This document shows positions 9,107 to 19,500 of a stretch of DNA of 64,000 nt, piece after piece. Every line of letters starts with the position of its first letter. The stretch's first letter is position 1. The stretch lies in the NCBI RefSeq assembly GCF_937958975.1, contig NZ_CALGRE010000045.1:124001-188000 (forward strand), written 5' to 3'. The translations under genes were made by a program, and so were the position numbers. The notes under the pieces were generated by a model, which saw only the letters and a list, made by a program, of their open reading frames with translations, was not told the DNA's origin and searched no databases. The DNA is from an uncultured Eubacterium sp. (GTDB taxonomy: Bacteria; Bacillota; Clostridia; Lachnospirales; Lachnospiraceae).

Positions 9107-9673
9107 TTGGAAAACCAGGAAAAGGTAGATAGAAGAATCAGAAGGACTAAAAAAGTATTGACAGATGCTTTGATTGAATTATTAAGAAATAAAAATATTG
9201 AGAGTGTTACGGTCAGTGAATTGGCAAAGAAGGCAGATATTACCAGAACGACTTTTTATCAGTATTACCGTGACCCGGTAGAAATGTTGGAAAAACTTCA
9301 ACATGATATTGCTGTTGATTTGCAAAAAATAGTGGAGGAAACAGAAGGCGGAGATGCCAAAGGCTTCTTTTCTCTTTTATTCCAATATTTTTATAGTGAT
9401 AAAATCAGGGCGGATATTTTATCTTTTAGTATTAACAATAAAACAGGTTATGAAAAGATGGGATATTATATACATAATAAATATATGCTTCGTTGGAAGG
9501 ATAGATTGTTGGATAAGACATTAAAGCAATATGAGTATTATCGATATTATATTGTTTTTGGGTGTATTGCAGTAGTGGAAAACTGGGTAGAGCATGGCAT
9601 GATGGAAACTCCGGAGGAAATGACGGAGATTGCAGTGAGTCTTTTGCCGAGAGAGAAAATGTATTTGAAGTAA
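9107..9673 (+). CDS. TetR/AcrR-family transcriptional regulator
   Basis: The 188-aa protein begins with a TetR helix-turn-helix (residues ~10-58; KVLTDALIELLRNKN...VTVSELAKKADITRTTFYQYYRD) and has a helical C-terminal domain of the type seen in TetR_C_7 proteins, with no recognisable ligand. The TTG start is supported by AGAGGAA about 7 bases before it. It lies 73 bases after the fatty-acid operon with no terminator seen between, and directly upstream of ior; either could be its target. This is inference only. Confidence 0.88.
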   Translation: MENQEKVDRRIRRTKKVLTDALIELLRNKNIESVTVSELAKKADITRTTFYQYYRDPVEMLEKLQHDIAVDLQKIVEETEGGDAKGFFSLLFQYFYSDKIRADILSFSINNKTGYEKMGYYIHNKYMLRWKDRLLDKTLKQYEYYRYYIVFGCIAVVENWVEHGMMETPEEMTEIAVSLLPREKMYLK

Positions 9674-9708
9674 TAGTTTTCGATAATAGAAAATTATTAA
9701 TGATACAG

Positions 9709-9748
9709 AAAAAGGAGATACTTCGCAAAGAAGTTGTCAGCCTTTTTT
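9709..9748 (+). terminator. Rho-independent terminator after TetR gene
   Basis: AAAAAGG...TACTTC pairs with GAAGT...CCTTTTTT around a GCAAA loop, ending in a T run at 9743-9748. It closes the fatty-acid/TetR transcription unit before the ior promoter. Confidence 0.75.
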
Positions 9749-9765
9749 AACAAGTTTATCTTTTG

Positions 9766-9794
9766 TTGACTAAAAACATACAATAATTTATAAT
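9766..9794 (+). promoter_or_regulatory. Sigma-A promoter of iorAB
   Basis: TTGACT at 9766-9771 and TATAAT at 9789-9794 with a 17-base spacer, about 120 bases before iorA. Just downstream (9804-9813) is ACTATAAAGT, a near-palindrome matching the element after the CoA-ligase promoter. Confidence 0.85.
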
Positions 9795-9912
9795 ACTTTT
9801 TATGACTATAAAGTGCTAATTTTCGATAAAATTTGAACTTCAAAATAATAATATTAATGTATAAAATATAAGAATTAGTGATTTAAATATTCATGAGAGG
9901 TAGGAAATAAAA

Positions 9913-11658
9913 TTGAGTAAACAGATGATTATGTTAGGCAATGAAGCAATTGCCAGAGGTGCTTATGAGGCAGGGGTTAAGGTAACATCTGCATACCCGG
10001 GAACACCGAGTACGGAAGTAAGCGAAAACATGGTGAAATACGAGGGAGTTTATGCGGAATGGGCGCCAAATGAGAAGGTCGCAGCAGAGGTGGCAATTGG
10101 TGCATCAATGGCAGGAAGCCGTTCTATGTGTATGATGAAGATGGTAGGATTGAATGTGGCTGCCGACCCTCTTTATTCCGGAGCATATATTGGAGTAAAT
10201 GGCGGTATGGTAGTGGTTGTGGCAGATGACCCGGGTATTTACAGTTCACAGAATGAGCAGGATACCAGAATGGTAGGTCGGGCGGCAATGATTCCGGTAA
10301 TTGAGCCATCAGACAGTGAAGAGGCAAGAGTTTTTACAAAGAGAGCTTTTGAGTTATCAGAGGAGTATGACACACCGGTAATTCTCAGAACAACTACAAG
10401 ACTTGCTCATTCACAGGGAATCGTAAATCTTGAGGATAGAATAGAAGTAGATGATAAGCCTTATGAGAGAAATATTACTAAAAATGTTATGATGCCGGTG
10501 AATGCCATTAAGGCTCATGTGAAAGTGGAAGCGCGTATGAACAGAATGGCAGAGGATGCGTGCAGTTTAGATATTAATAAGGTGGAATATAATGATACAA
10601 GTATTGGTATTATTACAAGCGGTATTCCATATCAGTATGTCAAGGAAGCTTTACCGAATGCTTCTGTTTTAAAGCTTGGTTTGGTACATCCTCTGGCAAA
10701 AGGGTTGATTAAGGAGTTTGCATCAAAGGTTGACAGACTTATTATTATAGAAGAGCTGGAACCGGTGATTGAAGAACAGGTCAGAGCAATGGGAATCCGG
10801 TGTGAAGGAAAGAATTTGTTTACGATTCAGGGTGAATACAGTGCAAACATGCTGAGAGAAAAACTGCTGGGTGAAACAATTGAACTGAGTACACCGGCAC
10901 AGGCGCCGGCAAGACCGCCGATTTTATGTCCGGGATGTCCACATAGAAGTACATACTCAGTATTAAAAAAATTAAGGATTCATGCTGCTGGAGATATCGG
11001 ATGTTATACGCTTGGAGCAGTGAATCCTCTCGGTGTAGTAGACACTACACTTTGTATGGGTTCCAGTATTTCTACGCTGCATGGTATGGAAAAGGCAAAA
11101 GGCAAAGATTATATTAAAAACTGGGTGGCAGTGATTGGTGATAGTACATTCCTTCATACAGGTGTAAATTCATTGATGAATATGGTTTACAATAAATCCA
11201 CCGGTACGGTGATTATTCTTGATAATTCTACTACGGGAATGACAGGACATCAGGACCATCCGGCAACCGGAAAAACATTGTCCGGAGAGGCTGCATACCA
11301 GATAGACTTGGTAGATTTGTGCAAGGCTCTGGGCGTAAAACATGTAGAAGTTGTTGACGCTTTTGATGTTGAAAAATTGACAAAGGTAGTTAAAGAGGAA
11401 GTTGCCAGAGATGAGGTTTCTGTTATTATTTCCCAGTCACCGTGTGCACTCTTAAAATCATTTGTTCCGAAAGGAAAATGTTATACGATTCCTGAAAAGT
11501 GTGTGAAGTGTGGACAGTGTTTGGTACCGGGATGTCCTGCAATGACAAAGAATGCAGACGGAACGGTAAGCATTGATGAAGCAATGTGCAATGGGTGCGG
11601 ACTTTGTATGAGTAATTGTAAGTTTCGTGCAATCGAATTAAAGAGAAAAGGAGAATAA
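9913..11658 (+). CDS. iorA: Indolepyruvate:ferredoxin oxidoreductase, alpha subunit
   Basis: Thiamine-diphosphate enzyme that interconverts aryl pyruvates (from aromatic amino acids) and aryl-acetyl-CoA with ferredoxin. The 581-aa protein has the N-terminal pyrimidine-binding domain (GNEAIARGAYEAGV, AYPGTPSTE), the central TPP domain (GDIGCYTLG, GDSTFLHTG...N) and two C-terminal 4Fe-4S motifs (Cys530-533-536-541 and Cys559-562-565-569). The TTG start is supported by AGAGGTAGGA about 8 bases upstream. Followed 2 bases later by iorB. Confidence 0.94.
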   Translation: MSKQMIMLGNEAIARGAYEAGVKVTSAYPGTPSTEVSENMVKYEGVYAEWAPNEKVAAEVAIGASMAGSRSMCMMKMVGLNVAADPLYSGAYIGVNGGMVVVVADDPGIYSSQNEQDTRMVGRAAMIPVIEPSDSEEARVFTKRAFELSEEYDTPVILRTTTRLAHSQGIVNLEDRIEVDDKPYERNITKNVMMPVNAIKAHVKVEARMNRMAEDACSLDINKVEYNDTSIGIITSGIPYQYVKEALPNASVLKLGLVHPLAKGLIKEFASKVDRLIIIEELEPVIEEQVRAMGIRCEGKNLFTIQGEYSANMLREKLLGETIELSTPAQAPARPPILCPGCPHRSTYSVLKKLRIHAAGDIGCYTLGAVNPLGVVDTTLCMGSSISTLHGMEKAKGKDYIKNWVAVIGDSTFLHTGVNSLMNMVYNKSTGTVIILDNSTTGMTGHQDHPATGKTLSGEAAYQIDLVDLCKALGVKHVEVVDAFDVEKLTKVVKEEVARDEVSVIISQSPCALLKSFVPKGKCYTIPEKCVKCGQCLVPGCPAMTKNADGTVSIDEAMCNGCGLCMSNCKFRAIELKRKGE

Positions 11659-11660
11659 TC

Positions 11661-12236
11661 ATGGCAGAGACAAAGAATATTATGATAGTAGGTGTTGGCG
11701 GTCAGGGTACTCTCCTTACAAGTAGGATATTAGGTGGTATTACAGTAGCAGCAGGCTATGATGTAAAGTTATCAGAGGTACATGGTATGGCACAGCGTGG
11801 CGGTAGTGTTGTTACTTATGTGAGATATGGAGAAAGAGTTTCAGAGCCGATTGTAGAGGAAGGTCAGGCAGATGTATTAATTGCATTTGAAAGGCTTGAG
11901 GCATTAAGATATGCACACTTTCTAAAGAACGATGGCGTCATTATTGTAAATGACCAGAGAATTGACCCGATGCCGGTTGTGACAGGTGTGGCAGAATATC
12001 CAAAGAATATTATTCAGGAGCTTTCAGAGAAGTATAGAGTGATATCTGTTGATGCGCAGGCAGAAGCTTTGGCTATGGGAAATTCGAGAGTATTTAATGT
12101 GATTATTCTTGGTATTGCAGCAAAGCATATGGATTTTCCAAAGGAACAGTGGATAGAGGTAATTAAGAATACGGTTCCTCCAAAGACGATTGATATTAAC
12201 GTGGCAGCTTTTGAGCGTGGTTTTGAAATCGCATAA
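11661..12236 (+). CDS. iorB: Indolepyruvate:ferredoxin oxidoreductase, beta subunit
   Basis: Gamma-type subunit of the 2-oxoacid:ferredoxin oxidoreductase pair: 191 aa with the GVGGQGTLLTSRILG nucleotide-like loop and SEVHGMAQRGGSVVTYVR motif typical of IorB. It pairs with IorA to decarboxylate aryl pyruvates to CoA thioesters, or to run in reverse to make aromatic amino acids from aryl acids. Preceded by AAAGGAG; ends before a strong terminator. Confidence 0.94.
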   Translation: MAETKNIMIVGVGGQGTLLTSRILGGITVAAGYDVKLSEVHGMAQRGGSVVTYVRYGERVSEPIVEEGQADVLIAFERLEALRYAHFLKNDGVIIVNDQRIDPMPVVTGVAEYPKNIIQELSEKYRVISVDAQAEALAMGNSRVFNVIILGIAAKHMDFPKEQWIEVIKNTVPPKTIDINVAAFERGFEIA

Positions 12237-12272
12237 AATAGTGAGAGGGTGCCTTTGAGGCATCTGACAATG

Positions 12273-12304
12273 AAAACGAGTAGGATATGGTCCTGCTCGT
12301 TTTT
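12273..12304 (+). terminator. Rho-independent terminator after iorB
   Basis: AAAACGAG-T-AGGA pairs with TCCT-G-CTCGTTTT around TATGG, ending in T's. A second small hairpin TGCCT-TTG-AGGCA lies just upstream at 12250-12262. Confidence 0.85.
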
Positions 12305-12332
12305 GATAGAAATAAAACTTGATAAAACTGAA

Positions 12333-12384
12333 AAAGTAAGTTATAATTTACTAAAACGTGATTTAGTAAATTATAACTTACTTT
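12333..12384. repeat. Perfect 23-bp inverted repeat with 6-base loop
   Basis: Arms at 12333-12355 and 12362-12384 are exact reverse complements; the loop is ACGTGA. Each arm contains an imperfect internal palindrome (TAAGTTATAATTTA). The right arm ends 18 bases before the assigned start of the ATPase gene. It has no T tail, so it is more like an operator pair or element end than a terminator. Confidence 0.95.
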
Positions 12385-12402
12385 ATGCTTGGAAGGATAA
12401 AT

Positions 12403-13785
12403 ATGTTTATTGGTAGAAAAAAAGAGCTTGATACTATGGAAAAATGTTATCGACAGGATAAGTTCGAATGTGTTGTCATATATGGCAGAAGAAGAGTAGG
12501 AAAGACAACATTAATAAATGAGTTTGTGAAAGATAAGAAAACAATATTTTTTACCGGATTAGATACAAATTCACAACAAAATTTAGAGCAATTTAGTAAA
12601 AGCATTTTAGAAATGAAAGGAATATCAGCCAACACAGTTTTTAGCACCTGGGAGGATGCGCTGGAACAGATATATGAGATGGCAAAAAAGGAAAGAATTG
12701 TTTTAGTTATGGATGAGTATCCTTATTTAGCGAATGGGTATCCTGTAATTTCATCGATTTTATCAAAGTGGATTGACCGAAAATTCTTAGATACAAAATT
12801 ATATATGATACTGTGTGGTTCCTCATTGTCTTTTATGGAGGAGCAGGTGTTAGGATACCAGAGTCCGCTCTATGGAAGAAGAACCACACAGATTAAAATT
12901 TTTCCGTTCTCCTTTGAAGAGTGCAAAGAGTATTATAACAATTTTAGTAAAACAGATTTAGCGATAGCATATGGAATTACAGGAGGTATCCCTCTTTATA
13001 TGTCCAAATTAGATGATGGATGTACAATTGGTGAAAATATAATTGATAACTTTTTCAATACATCATCGTATTTATTTGAGGAACCTGAAAAATTATTACA
13101 GCAGGAGTGCAGAGAGCCGAGACAGTACAATGCAATTATTACGGCAATAGCAAATGGGGCATCAAAATTAAGTGAGATTACCTCAAAAGCTGGATTTAAG
13201 GATACCGCAACAACCAGTGTATATATGAAAAAACTGTTGTCACTTGGGCTAATTAAAAAAGAGATGCCATATGGAGAAAAAGGAACAAAAAGAGTTATTT
13301 ATAGAATAAGCGACAGTATGTTTCAGTTTTGGTATCGCTTTGTGCCAACGAACTTTTCACTGATACAGCAAGGAGCAGGGGAGCTTGTTTATTTAAAGAA
13401 TAAACAACAGATAAGTACCTATATGGGATTTGTTTTTGAGGATATATGCAGGCAATATTTGTGGAAAGAAAATCTTTCAGGCAGACTTCCGATTCAGTTT
13501 CAAAATATTGGGCGCTGGTGGGGAAATAATCCAAAGACAAAGACGCAAGAGGAAATTGATTTGGTAGCCGACGATGGTGATGGAAATGCAATTTTGGCTG
13601 AGTGTAAATGGAGAAATGAAGACATTGATGAGGACGAAATATATGCGCTGGCAGACCAGGCAAATATCTTTCATTATAAGCAATGTTATTTTATTCTTTT
13701 TTCAAAGACAGGATTTACAGAGCGTTGTTATAAATTGGCAAAGGAAATGGGAAATGTTTTGTTGATTCAATATGAAAATATGTAA
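12403..13785 (+). CDS. AAA+ ATPase with C-terminal PD-(D/E)XK-like (DUF234) domain
   Basis: The 460-aa protein has an ATPase_2-type NTPase domain (Walker A GRRRVGKTT at residues 28-36, Walker B LVMDEYPYL near 100-108), a winged-helix region (~240-300, ITSKAGFKDTATTSVYMKKL) and a C-terminal DUF234 domain whose motif EEIDLVADD...LAECKW supplies Asp386, Glu400 and Lys402 of a PD-(D/E)XK nuclease fold. Families of this kind occur as scattered, often single-gene accessory loci of unknown role. Start at ATG 12403 (GGAAGG upstream) is preferred over ATG 12385. It has a terminator before it and a huge inverted repeat at its promoter, so it behaves as an independent cassette. Confidence 0.88.
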   Translation: MFIGRKKELDTMEKCYRQDKFECVVIYGRRRVGKTTLINEFVKDKKTIFFTGLDTNSQQNLEQFSKSILEMKGISANTVFSTWEDALEQIYEMAKKERIVLVMDEYPYLANGYPVISSILSKWIDRKFLDTKLYMILCGSSLSFMEEQVLGYQSPLYGRRTTQIKIFPFSFEECKEYYNNFSKTDLAIAYGITGGIPLYMSKLDDGCTIGENIIDNFFNTSSYLFEEPEKLLQQECREPRQYNAIITAIANGASKLSEITSKAGFKDTATTSVYMKKLLSLGLIKKEMPYGEKGTKRVIYRISDSMFQFWYRFVPTNFSLIQQGAGELVYLKNKQQISTYMGFVFEDICRQYLWKENLSGRLPIQFQNIGRWWGNNPKTKTQEEIDLVADDGDGNAILAECKWRNEDIDEDEIYALADQANIFHYKQCYFILFSKTGFTERCYKLAKEMGNVLLIQYENM

Positions 13786-13811
13786 AATAAAGGATAGGTT
13801 AGGAAATAGAA

Positions 13812-14648
13812 ATGATAATAGATATTCATACACATACTTTTCCGGATAAGATTGCAGATAGTGCGATAGCTCATATGGAAAAGGATATTGTTAAGGGACA
13901 GGGATTTGAGGTGAAATGTGCAAGGATTCCGACATTGGAAGGGTTGTCCGATAGCACAAAGAAGGCAGGAATAGATTTGTCAGTGGTATGTCCGGTGGCA
14001 ACAAATACAAGACAGCCTGAGAAAATTAACCGATTATCAGCAGAGCTGAATGAGAGTATGGACGAGACAAAAGTTTTTCATTTTGGAGCGGTTCATCCGG
14101 ATTGTGAAAATTATAAAGAAATTATTGATGATATTGTGGCGATGGAATTAAAAGGAATTAAGTTGCATCCGGATTATCAGAATACTTTTTTTGATGATGA
14201 GAAATATATCAGGATAGTAGATTATGCGGCCAATAAAGGTCTGGGAATTATTGTGCATGCAGGAGAGGATGTGGGACTTCCTGACACAATACATTGCACG
14301 CCGGATATGGTGCTGAATTTATGGAAACATATTCAGCCTGATAAATTGATTTTAGCTCATATGGGCGGTTGGAGATTATGGGATGAAGTGGAAGAAAAAA
14401 TTATAGGACTTCCGGTATATTTGGATACAGCGGTCGTGCTGAATAGACTGTTTCCTGTAAAATTAGAAAATGAGCAGTTTCAGAGAATGGTTAAAAATCA
14501 TGGCGCTGATAAGATATTATATGGGACAGACAGTCCATGGTATAATCAAATGCAGGCATTGGAGGATTTTGAAAACTCAGGGCTGTCAAAAGACAATAAA
14601 GAATTAATTTTGGGGGAAAATGCCAATAAGTTATTTCATTTTATATAA
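13812..14648 (+). CDS. Amidohydrolase family protein (metal-dependent TIM barrel)
   Basis: The 278-aa protein is a single TIM-barrel hydrolase of the amidohydrolase-2 type. Metal-site motifs are in order: DIHTHTFP at residues 4-11, KLHPD near 118, IVHAGED near 154, LAHMGG near 183 and YGTDSPW near 240. The family includes decarboxylases, lactonases and hydrolases of ring acids, so the substrate is unknown. It follows the AAA ATPase by 26 bases with an AGGATAGGTTAGGAA ribosome region and precedes a CoA ligase with its own promoter. Confidence 0.87.
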   Translation: MIIDIHTHTFPDKIADSAIAHMEKDIVKGQGFEVKCARIPTLEGLSDSTKKAGIDLSVVCPVATNTRQPEKINRLSAELNESMDETKVFHFGAVHPDCENYKEIIDDIVAMELKGIKLHPDYQNTFFDDEKYIRIVDYAANKGLGIIVHAGEDVGLPDTIHCTPDMVLNLWKHIQPDKLILAHMGGWRLWDEVEEKIIGLPVYLDTAVVLNRLFPVKLENEQFQRMVKNHGADKILYGTDSPWYNQMQALEDFENSGLSKDNKELILGENANKLFHFI

Positions 14649-14707
14649 ACGATATTTCATTGTTTTGTTTTTCCTTAAAATGATTGAGGAAAACCTCTAC
14701 AGCCTTA

Positions 14708-14736
14708 TTGACTTCTTTATACATATTTTTTATAAT
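14708..14736 (+). promoter_or_regulatory. Sigma-A promoter of the acyl-CoA ligase gene
   Basis: TTGACT at 14708-14713 and TATAAT at 14731-14736, spacing 17. The perfect 10-bp palindrome ACTTTAAAGT follows at 14745-14754, over the predicted transcription start; the iorA promoter has ACTATAAAGT in the matching place. Confidence 0.85.
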
Positions 14737-14783
14737 ATTTTATAACTTTAAAGTGAAAAAGCATTAGGAAGAAGGGTAAAAAG

Positions 14784-16418
14784 ATGCCGATTACAGAAAT
14801 ATTAGAAAAAAACGCAAGAGAGTTTGCTACAGATATAGCATTGGTTGAAATAAATCCGGATATACAGGAAAAAAGACGTGTTACATGGCGGGAATTTGAA
14901 TTGATTCAGCCGGATATGAGACAGCAGTATAGACGTGAAATTACATGGAATGTATTTAATGAAAAAGCAAACAGAGTTGCAAACCTGCTTTTAAGCAGAG
15001 GCATACAAAAAGGCGATAAAGTTGCAATTTTAATGATGAATTGTTTGGAGTGGCTTCCGATTTATTTTGGAATATTAAAGACAGGAGCGTTGGCAGTGCC
15101 GATGAATTTCCGCTTTGATGAACAGGAAATTAAATATTGTCTTGAACTTTCAGAGACGGATGTGCTATTTTTCGGACCTGAATTTATAGGCCGTATCGAA
15201 GAAATTGTTGATGAGATAGATGAAAAGAGAATTTTGTTTTATGTAGGTGGTGATTGTCCTACATTTGCGGAGAATTACGACAATTTGGTATCAAACTGTT
15301 CTTCTGTGTCGCCGGATATTAAACTGACAGACGAGGATGATGCGGCAATTTATTTTTCATCCGGAACTACAGGTTTTCCGAAAGCCATTTTACATAATCA
15401 TGAAAGTTTAATGCATGCGGCAAAAGTAGAACAAAATCATCACGGTCAGACTAAGGATGACGTCTTTCTTTGTATTCCTCCACTCTACCACACAGGTGCA
15501 AAAATGCATTGGTTTGGCAGTTTTTTAACAGGTGGAAAAGCAGTTCTTTTAAAGGGAGTGACACCGAAGACGATTATGGAGACGGTGTCCAATGAACATT
15601 GCAGTATCGTGTGGCTGTTAGTCCCATGGGCTCAGGATATTTTGCTTGCGCTCGACAGAGGTGAGATAAAATTGGAGGATTATGAACTTGACCAGTGGAG
15701 ATTGATGCATATAGGTGCGCAGCCTGTTCCACAGAGTTTGATTAAGAGATGGAAAGAATATTTTCCACATCATCAGTATGACACAAACTATGGTTTAAGC
15801 GAATCAATTGGACCGGGTTGTGTACATTTGGGTGTGGATAATATACATAAAGTAGGAGCAATCGGTATTCCGGGATTTGGCTGGGAGACAAAGATTGTTG
15901 CTCCGAATGGTGAAGAAGTACCACAGGGTGACGTAGGTGAATTGATTGTCAAGGGACCGGGTGTTATGACGTGTTATTATAATGACGAGCAGGCTACAGC
16001 CGAGAGCCTTAAGGATGGATGGCTTTACACAGGTGATATGGCAGAGATGGACGAAGACGGTTTTATCTATCTTGTAGATAGAAAGAAAGATGTTATTATC
16101 AGCGGAGGTGAAAATATATATCCGGTACAGATTGAAAATTTCTTAAGCAAACATCCAAAAATTAAAGATGTTGCGGTAATTGGTCTGGCGGATGAGAGGC
16201 TGGGAGAGATTTCTGCCGCTATCATTGAATTAAATCCTGATACAGAATGTAGTGACGAGGAAATTAATGATTTCTGTAAGGAATTGCCGAGATATAAGAG
16301 ACCAAGAAAAATTATTTTTGCTGAGGTTCCAAGAAATGCAACAGGAAAAATCGAGAAACCAAAACTCAGAGAGATTTATCATAGTAAAAATTTGGTAGAT
16401 GCACAGAATAGAGGATAA
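14784..16418 (+). CDS. AMP-forming acyl/aryl-CoA ligase
   Basis: Class I adenylate-forming enzyme of 544 aa. The phosphate loop is YFSSGTTGFPKAI (~residues 189-201), the A5-type motif is YGLSESIG (~336-343), the hinge region is LYTGDMAEMDEDGFIYLVDRKKD and the C-terminal catalytic lysine motif is RNATGKIEKPKLRE. No condensation or carrier domain is attached, so it activates a free acid to its CoA ester. The acid is not known; the promoter element shared with iorAB suggests an aryl acid or branched acid linked to IOR. A 30-residue insert near residue 30-55 (before TWNVFNEKANRVANLL) is unusual. Confidence 0.9.
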   Translation: MPITEILEKNAREFATDIALVEINPDIQEKRRVTWREFELIQPDMRQQYRREITWNVFNEKANRVANLLLSRGIQKGDKVAILMMNCLEWLPIYFGILKTGALAVPMNFRFDEQEIKYCLELSETDVLFFGPEFIGRIEEIVDEIDEKRILFYVGGDCPTFAENYDNLVSNCSSVSPDIKLTDEDDAAIYFSSGTTGFPKAILHNHESLMHAAKVEQNHHGQTKDDVFLCIPPLYHTGAKMHWFGSFLTGGKAVLLKGVTPKTIMETVSNEHCSIVWLLVPWAQDILLALDRGEIKLEDYELDQWRLMHIGAQPVPQSLIKRWKEYFPHHQYDTNYGLSESIGPGCVHLGVDNIHKVGAIGIPGFGWETKIVAPNGEEVPQGDVGELIVKGPGVMTCYYNDEQATAESLKDGWLYTGDMAEMDEDGFIYLVDRKKDVIISGGENIYPVQIENFLSKHPKIKDVAVIGLADERLGEISAAIIELNPDTECSDEEINDFCKELPRYKRPRKIIFAEVPRNATGKIEKPKLREIYHSKNLVDAQNRG

Positions 16419-16467
16419 AGATTTAGTTGACTATATTTTGAAAGTATTATAGACTATTATTATGGAG

Positions 16468-16504
16468 AAAAGCATATTTCCCAGGAGGGAGGTGTGCTTT
16501 TTTT
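16468..16504 (+). terminator. Rho-independent terminator after CoA ligase
   Basis: AAAAGCA...TTTCCC pairs with GGGAGG...TGTGCTTTT, followed by a T run at 16498-16504. It lies between the CoA ligase and the secreted protease gene. Confidence 0.8.
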
Positions 16505-16548
16505 ACCCAAAAATATCAATCATGAATCAATGAAAAGGGAGGTAGAAG

Positions 16549-19500
16549 ATGATAGGTATGAGAAAATGGAGCAGGGCAGCCATGGCAGTGGTATTGTCTG
16601 TTGCATTAATGGGGGGGTATATCCCAAAAGGAGAAATTCATACATATGGAAGTGAGACGAAGGAGAAACAGGTAGTTTATCGTGAGCTTCCGGAAGAAGA
16701 GACTACGATGATAGAAGTATTTAATAAAAATGGTTCTATGAAAAAGGTCTCTATGGATGTAGATGAATATGAGAAGGCACACAATGATGCGCCGGATATG
16801 GAACTGAAGTCCGATATTAAGGCAGAAGATAATCTGCCAAAAGGTGTCAGTGGTGTTTCTCCGGCACCTAGTGCAGGCGCTTATAACTTTGCGTATAAAG
16901 ATTTGGTGAATAATGGTTCGGATGGGGATAATTATTGTATCTTAATTGCCGGCGATGGATATACCGCAAATGAGCAGGATAAATTTCTTCAGATTGCACA
17001 GAACATTGCCAACTATTTTATGTCAAGGTCACCATTTAATGAGTCGGGCATAAAAAATAAAATAAACATTAGGGCAGTATGTGTTACATCAAATGAGTCC
17101 GGTGTTTCGTTGGACCCGACGAAGCCTTTTGATACTTTTTTTGCAACAACATTTAACAATAACGGTATTGAGAGACTTATCTGGGCACATAACAGCAAGA
17201 GTGTGTGGGAAATTGTAAATCAGTATATGCCGGATTGTCAGGTTCCTATTATCGTAGGTAATAGCACGAAATATGGCGGAGCAGGTGGAAGTTACTGTAC
17301 TATTTCTGCAAACGAGAGTTCATCGGATATTGCTTTTCACGAATTTGGTCACACCGGCGGCTCGCTTGCAGATGAATACTGGGAGTCGACAACAGACTCA
17401 ACCAACAGAAGAGAAGCACCGAACAGGACATCGGTCAGTGACCCTACAAAATGTAAATGGTCAGATTTAGTGGGTGTAAATGGTGTAGGACTTTACGAGT
17501 TTGATGAGGCAGCAGGATGGTACAGACCACATCAGAGCTGTGAGATGAGATATTTGAACAGAGAATTTTGTGAAGTATGTAAAAGACAGATTCGATATAA
17601 AATTAAATCTGTAATAGAGAATGCTGTATCTGATAATGAGGTTATTTATAATGCAGACCAATTAAAAAGTTATTGTTCCAGAGTAGCAGCAGGTGCAAGT
17701 ACAACCGGTAAGACTGTAACGCTGGCAAATGATATTACCCTTTCGGGAACAGATAATATTTCCGTTATGAAAAAGTTTAATGGTACATTTAATGGAAATG
17801 GACATATCATTCGTGGGATTCACATAAATTCTTCAGAGGGAACAACAGGTCTTATTGGGGAACTCGGAAGTAGTGCCAGTGTTTTAAATCTTGCAATAGA
17901 ATCAGCTAATATCACGGGAGACGGATATTATGTCGGTGGAATCGTAGGAAATAATAAAGGGACTATCTATGGATGTTCTTTTAATGGACAGGTACAGGGA
18001 AAAAGCGGAACAGGTGGTATTGCAGGAAATAATTCGGGAACGATACATGATTGTTATAATTTAGGTACAGTACATTCTACTGCTCAGGTATCCGGAGGTA
18101 TCATCGGATGGATGGAAGGCGGAACAATGTATAACTGCTTTAACTATGGAAAGATAACGGTAGGAAATTCATGGTATGGCGGTGTATGTGGTTACAATCC
18201 GGGTGGTACTGTATCAAGTTGTTATTTCTTAGAAGGAACAGCAGGAGAAGGTGTTGCAGGACAGGGAAGCACTACAGCAGTAAAGAAAACTGCCGCAGAA
18301 TTTTTGAATGGTTCCGTGACATCGTCACTCAATGCAGTAAATGCTATATGGAAGCAGGGAGCATCTTATCCTGTATTTACATACACCAGTATACCGATTC
18401 AACAGGAAACAACAACGGCGAAAACATACAATGGCTTTGCAACGATTGAAGCTGAGGATTACTCTTATATGTCGGGAGGTGTAATTGACAATAACAGCTC
18501 TGCCAGTGGTGGCCATAATATTGGTGGTGTTGTGAATGGGGTATATACAAGATATGATAATGTATCATTCTCGGAAAATGCATCTTCTATTAAACTTTAT
18601 TATTCCAGTAAGTCAGGGCAGGCACAGGGAAATGCAGAGATTTATGTGGATAATTTTGACAATAAAGTCGGAACAGTTACACTGCCAAATACCGGTTCAA
18701 ACTGGTCAGATTATAGTATGATAACAGGAAAACTGGAGAAACAAATTAGCCGTGGAACACATACAGTTTACATAAAATTTGTGACAACAGGTAGTGCGGG
18801 TTATGTAGCGAATGTAGATTACTTTACATTTATAAAGGCATCTGAAGAGACAACTGTGCAGCCGGATGGACCGATAGAAGTATTCGGACTTATGTTAACA
18901 AGTGAAAGAAATAATATGATTAGTGTTGTGTGGGGACAGAATGAAGAACAGATTGCAAAAGGTCAGAAATATAATGTATATGTGGATGGCAGTAAGAAAT
19001 TAGAGCAGGTTGGATGCGGACAGTATGATATAGAAGGAATTACAAGTGGAACTCATACAGTTAAGGTCACAGCAGTATTAGATGGAAAAGAAACGGCAGG
19101 AATATCGGGAGAAATTGTTGTGAATGGTTCTACCCAGATAGAGACTACCACACAGGCGCCGACAGAGGAGACAACAACGGAGTATACTATAAATGATGGC
19201 ATTGAGGTAAATGGTTGTCAGATTAGTACAGTATCACAGGGTGTAAGGACGATATATTCTGTGGAAAGCAAAATAAAAGGAAAAGAAGTTGTGGAATCCG
19301 GATTGGTTTATTCTATCGCTGATTATGTGGGAGAGAATGAATTGTATGTGGGAAGTGAAAGCGTTTATGTTCAGAATTTCAGAAGCACACAGAACGGATT
19401 GTGTGGAACAAACTTCTCGGGTTCTAAGACAGCTTCGAGTTATGCAATGACAGTTCAGTTTTATTCTAAGACTGCAAAAGAATATAATGCAAACTGGAGA

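Noticed and set aside
14660..14698. Terminator after the amidohydrolase gene
   Set aside because: GTTTTTCCT and AGGAAAAC can pair, but the stem is bulged and no T run follows.
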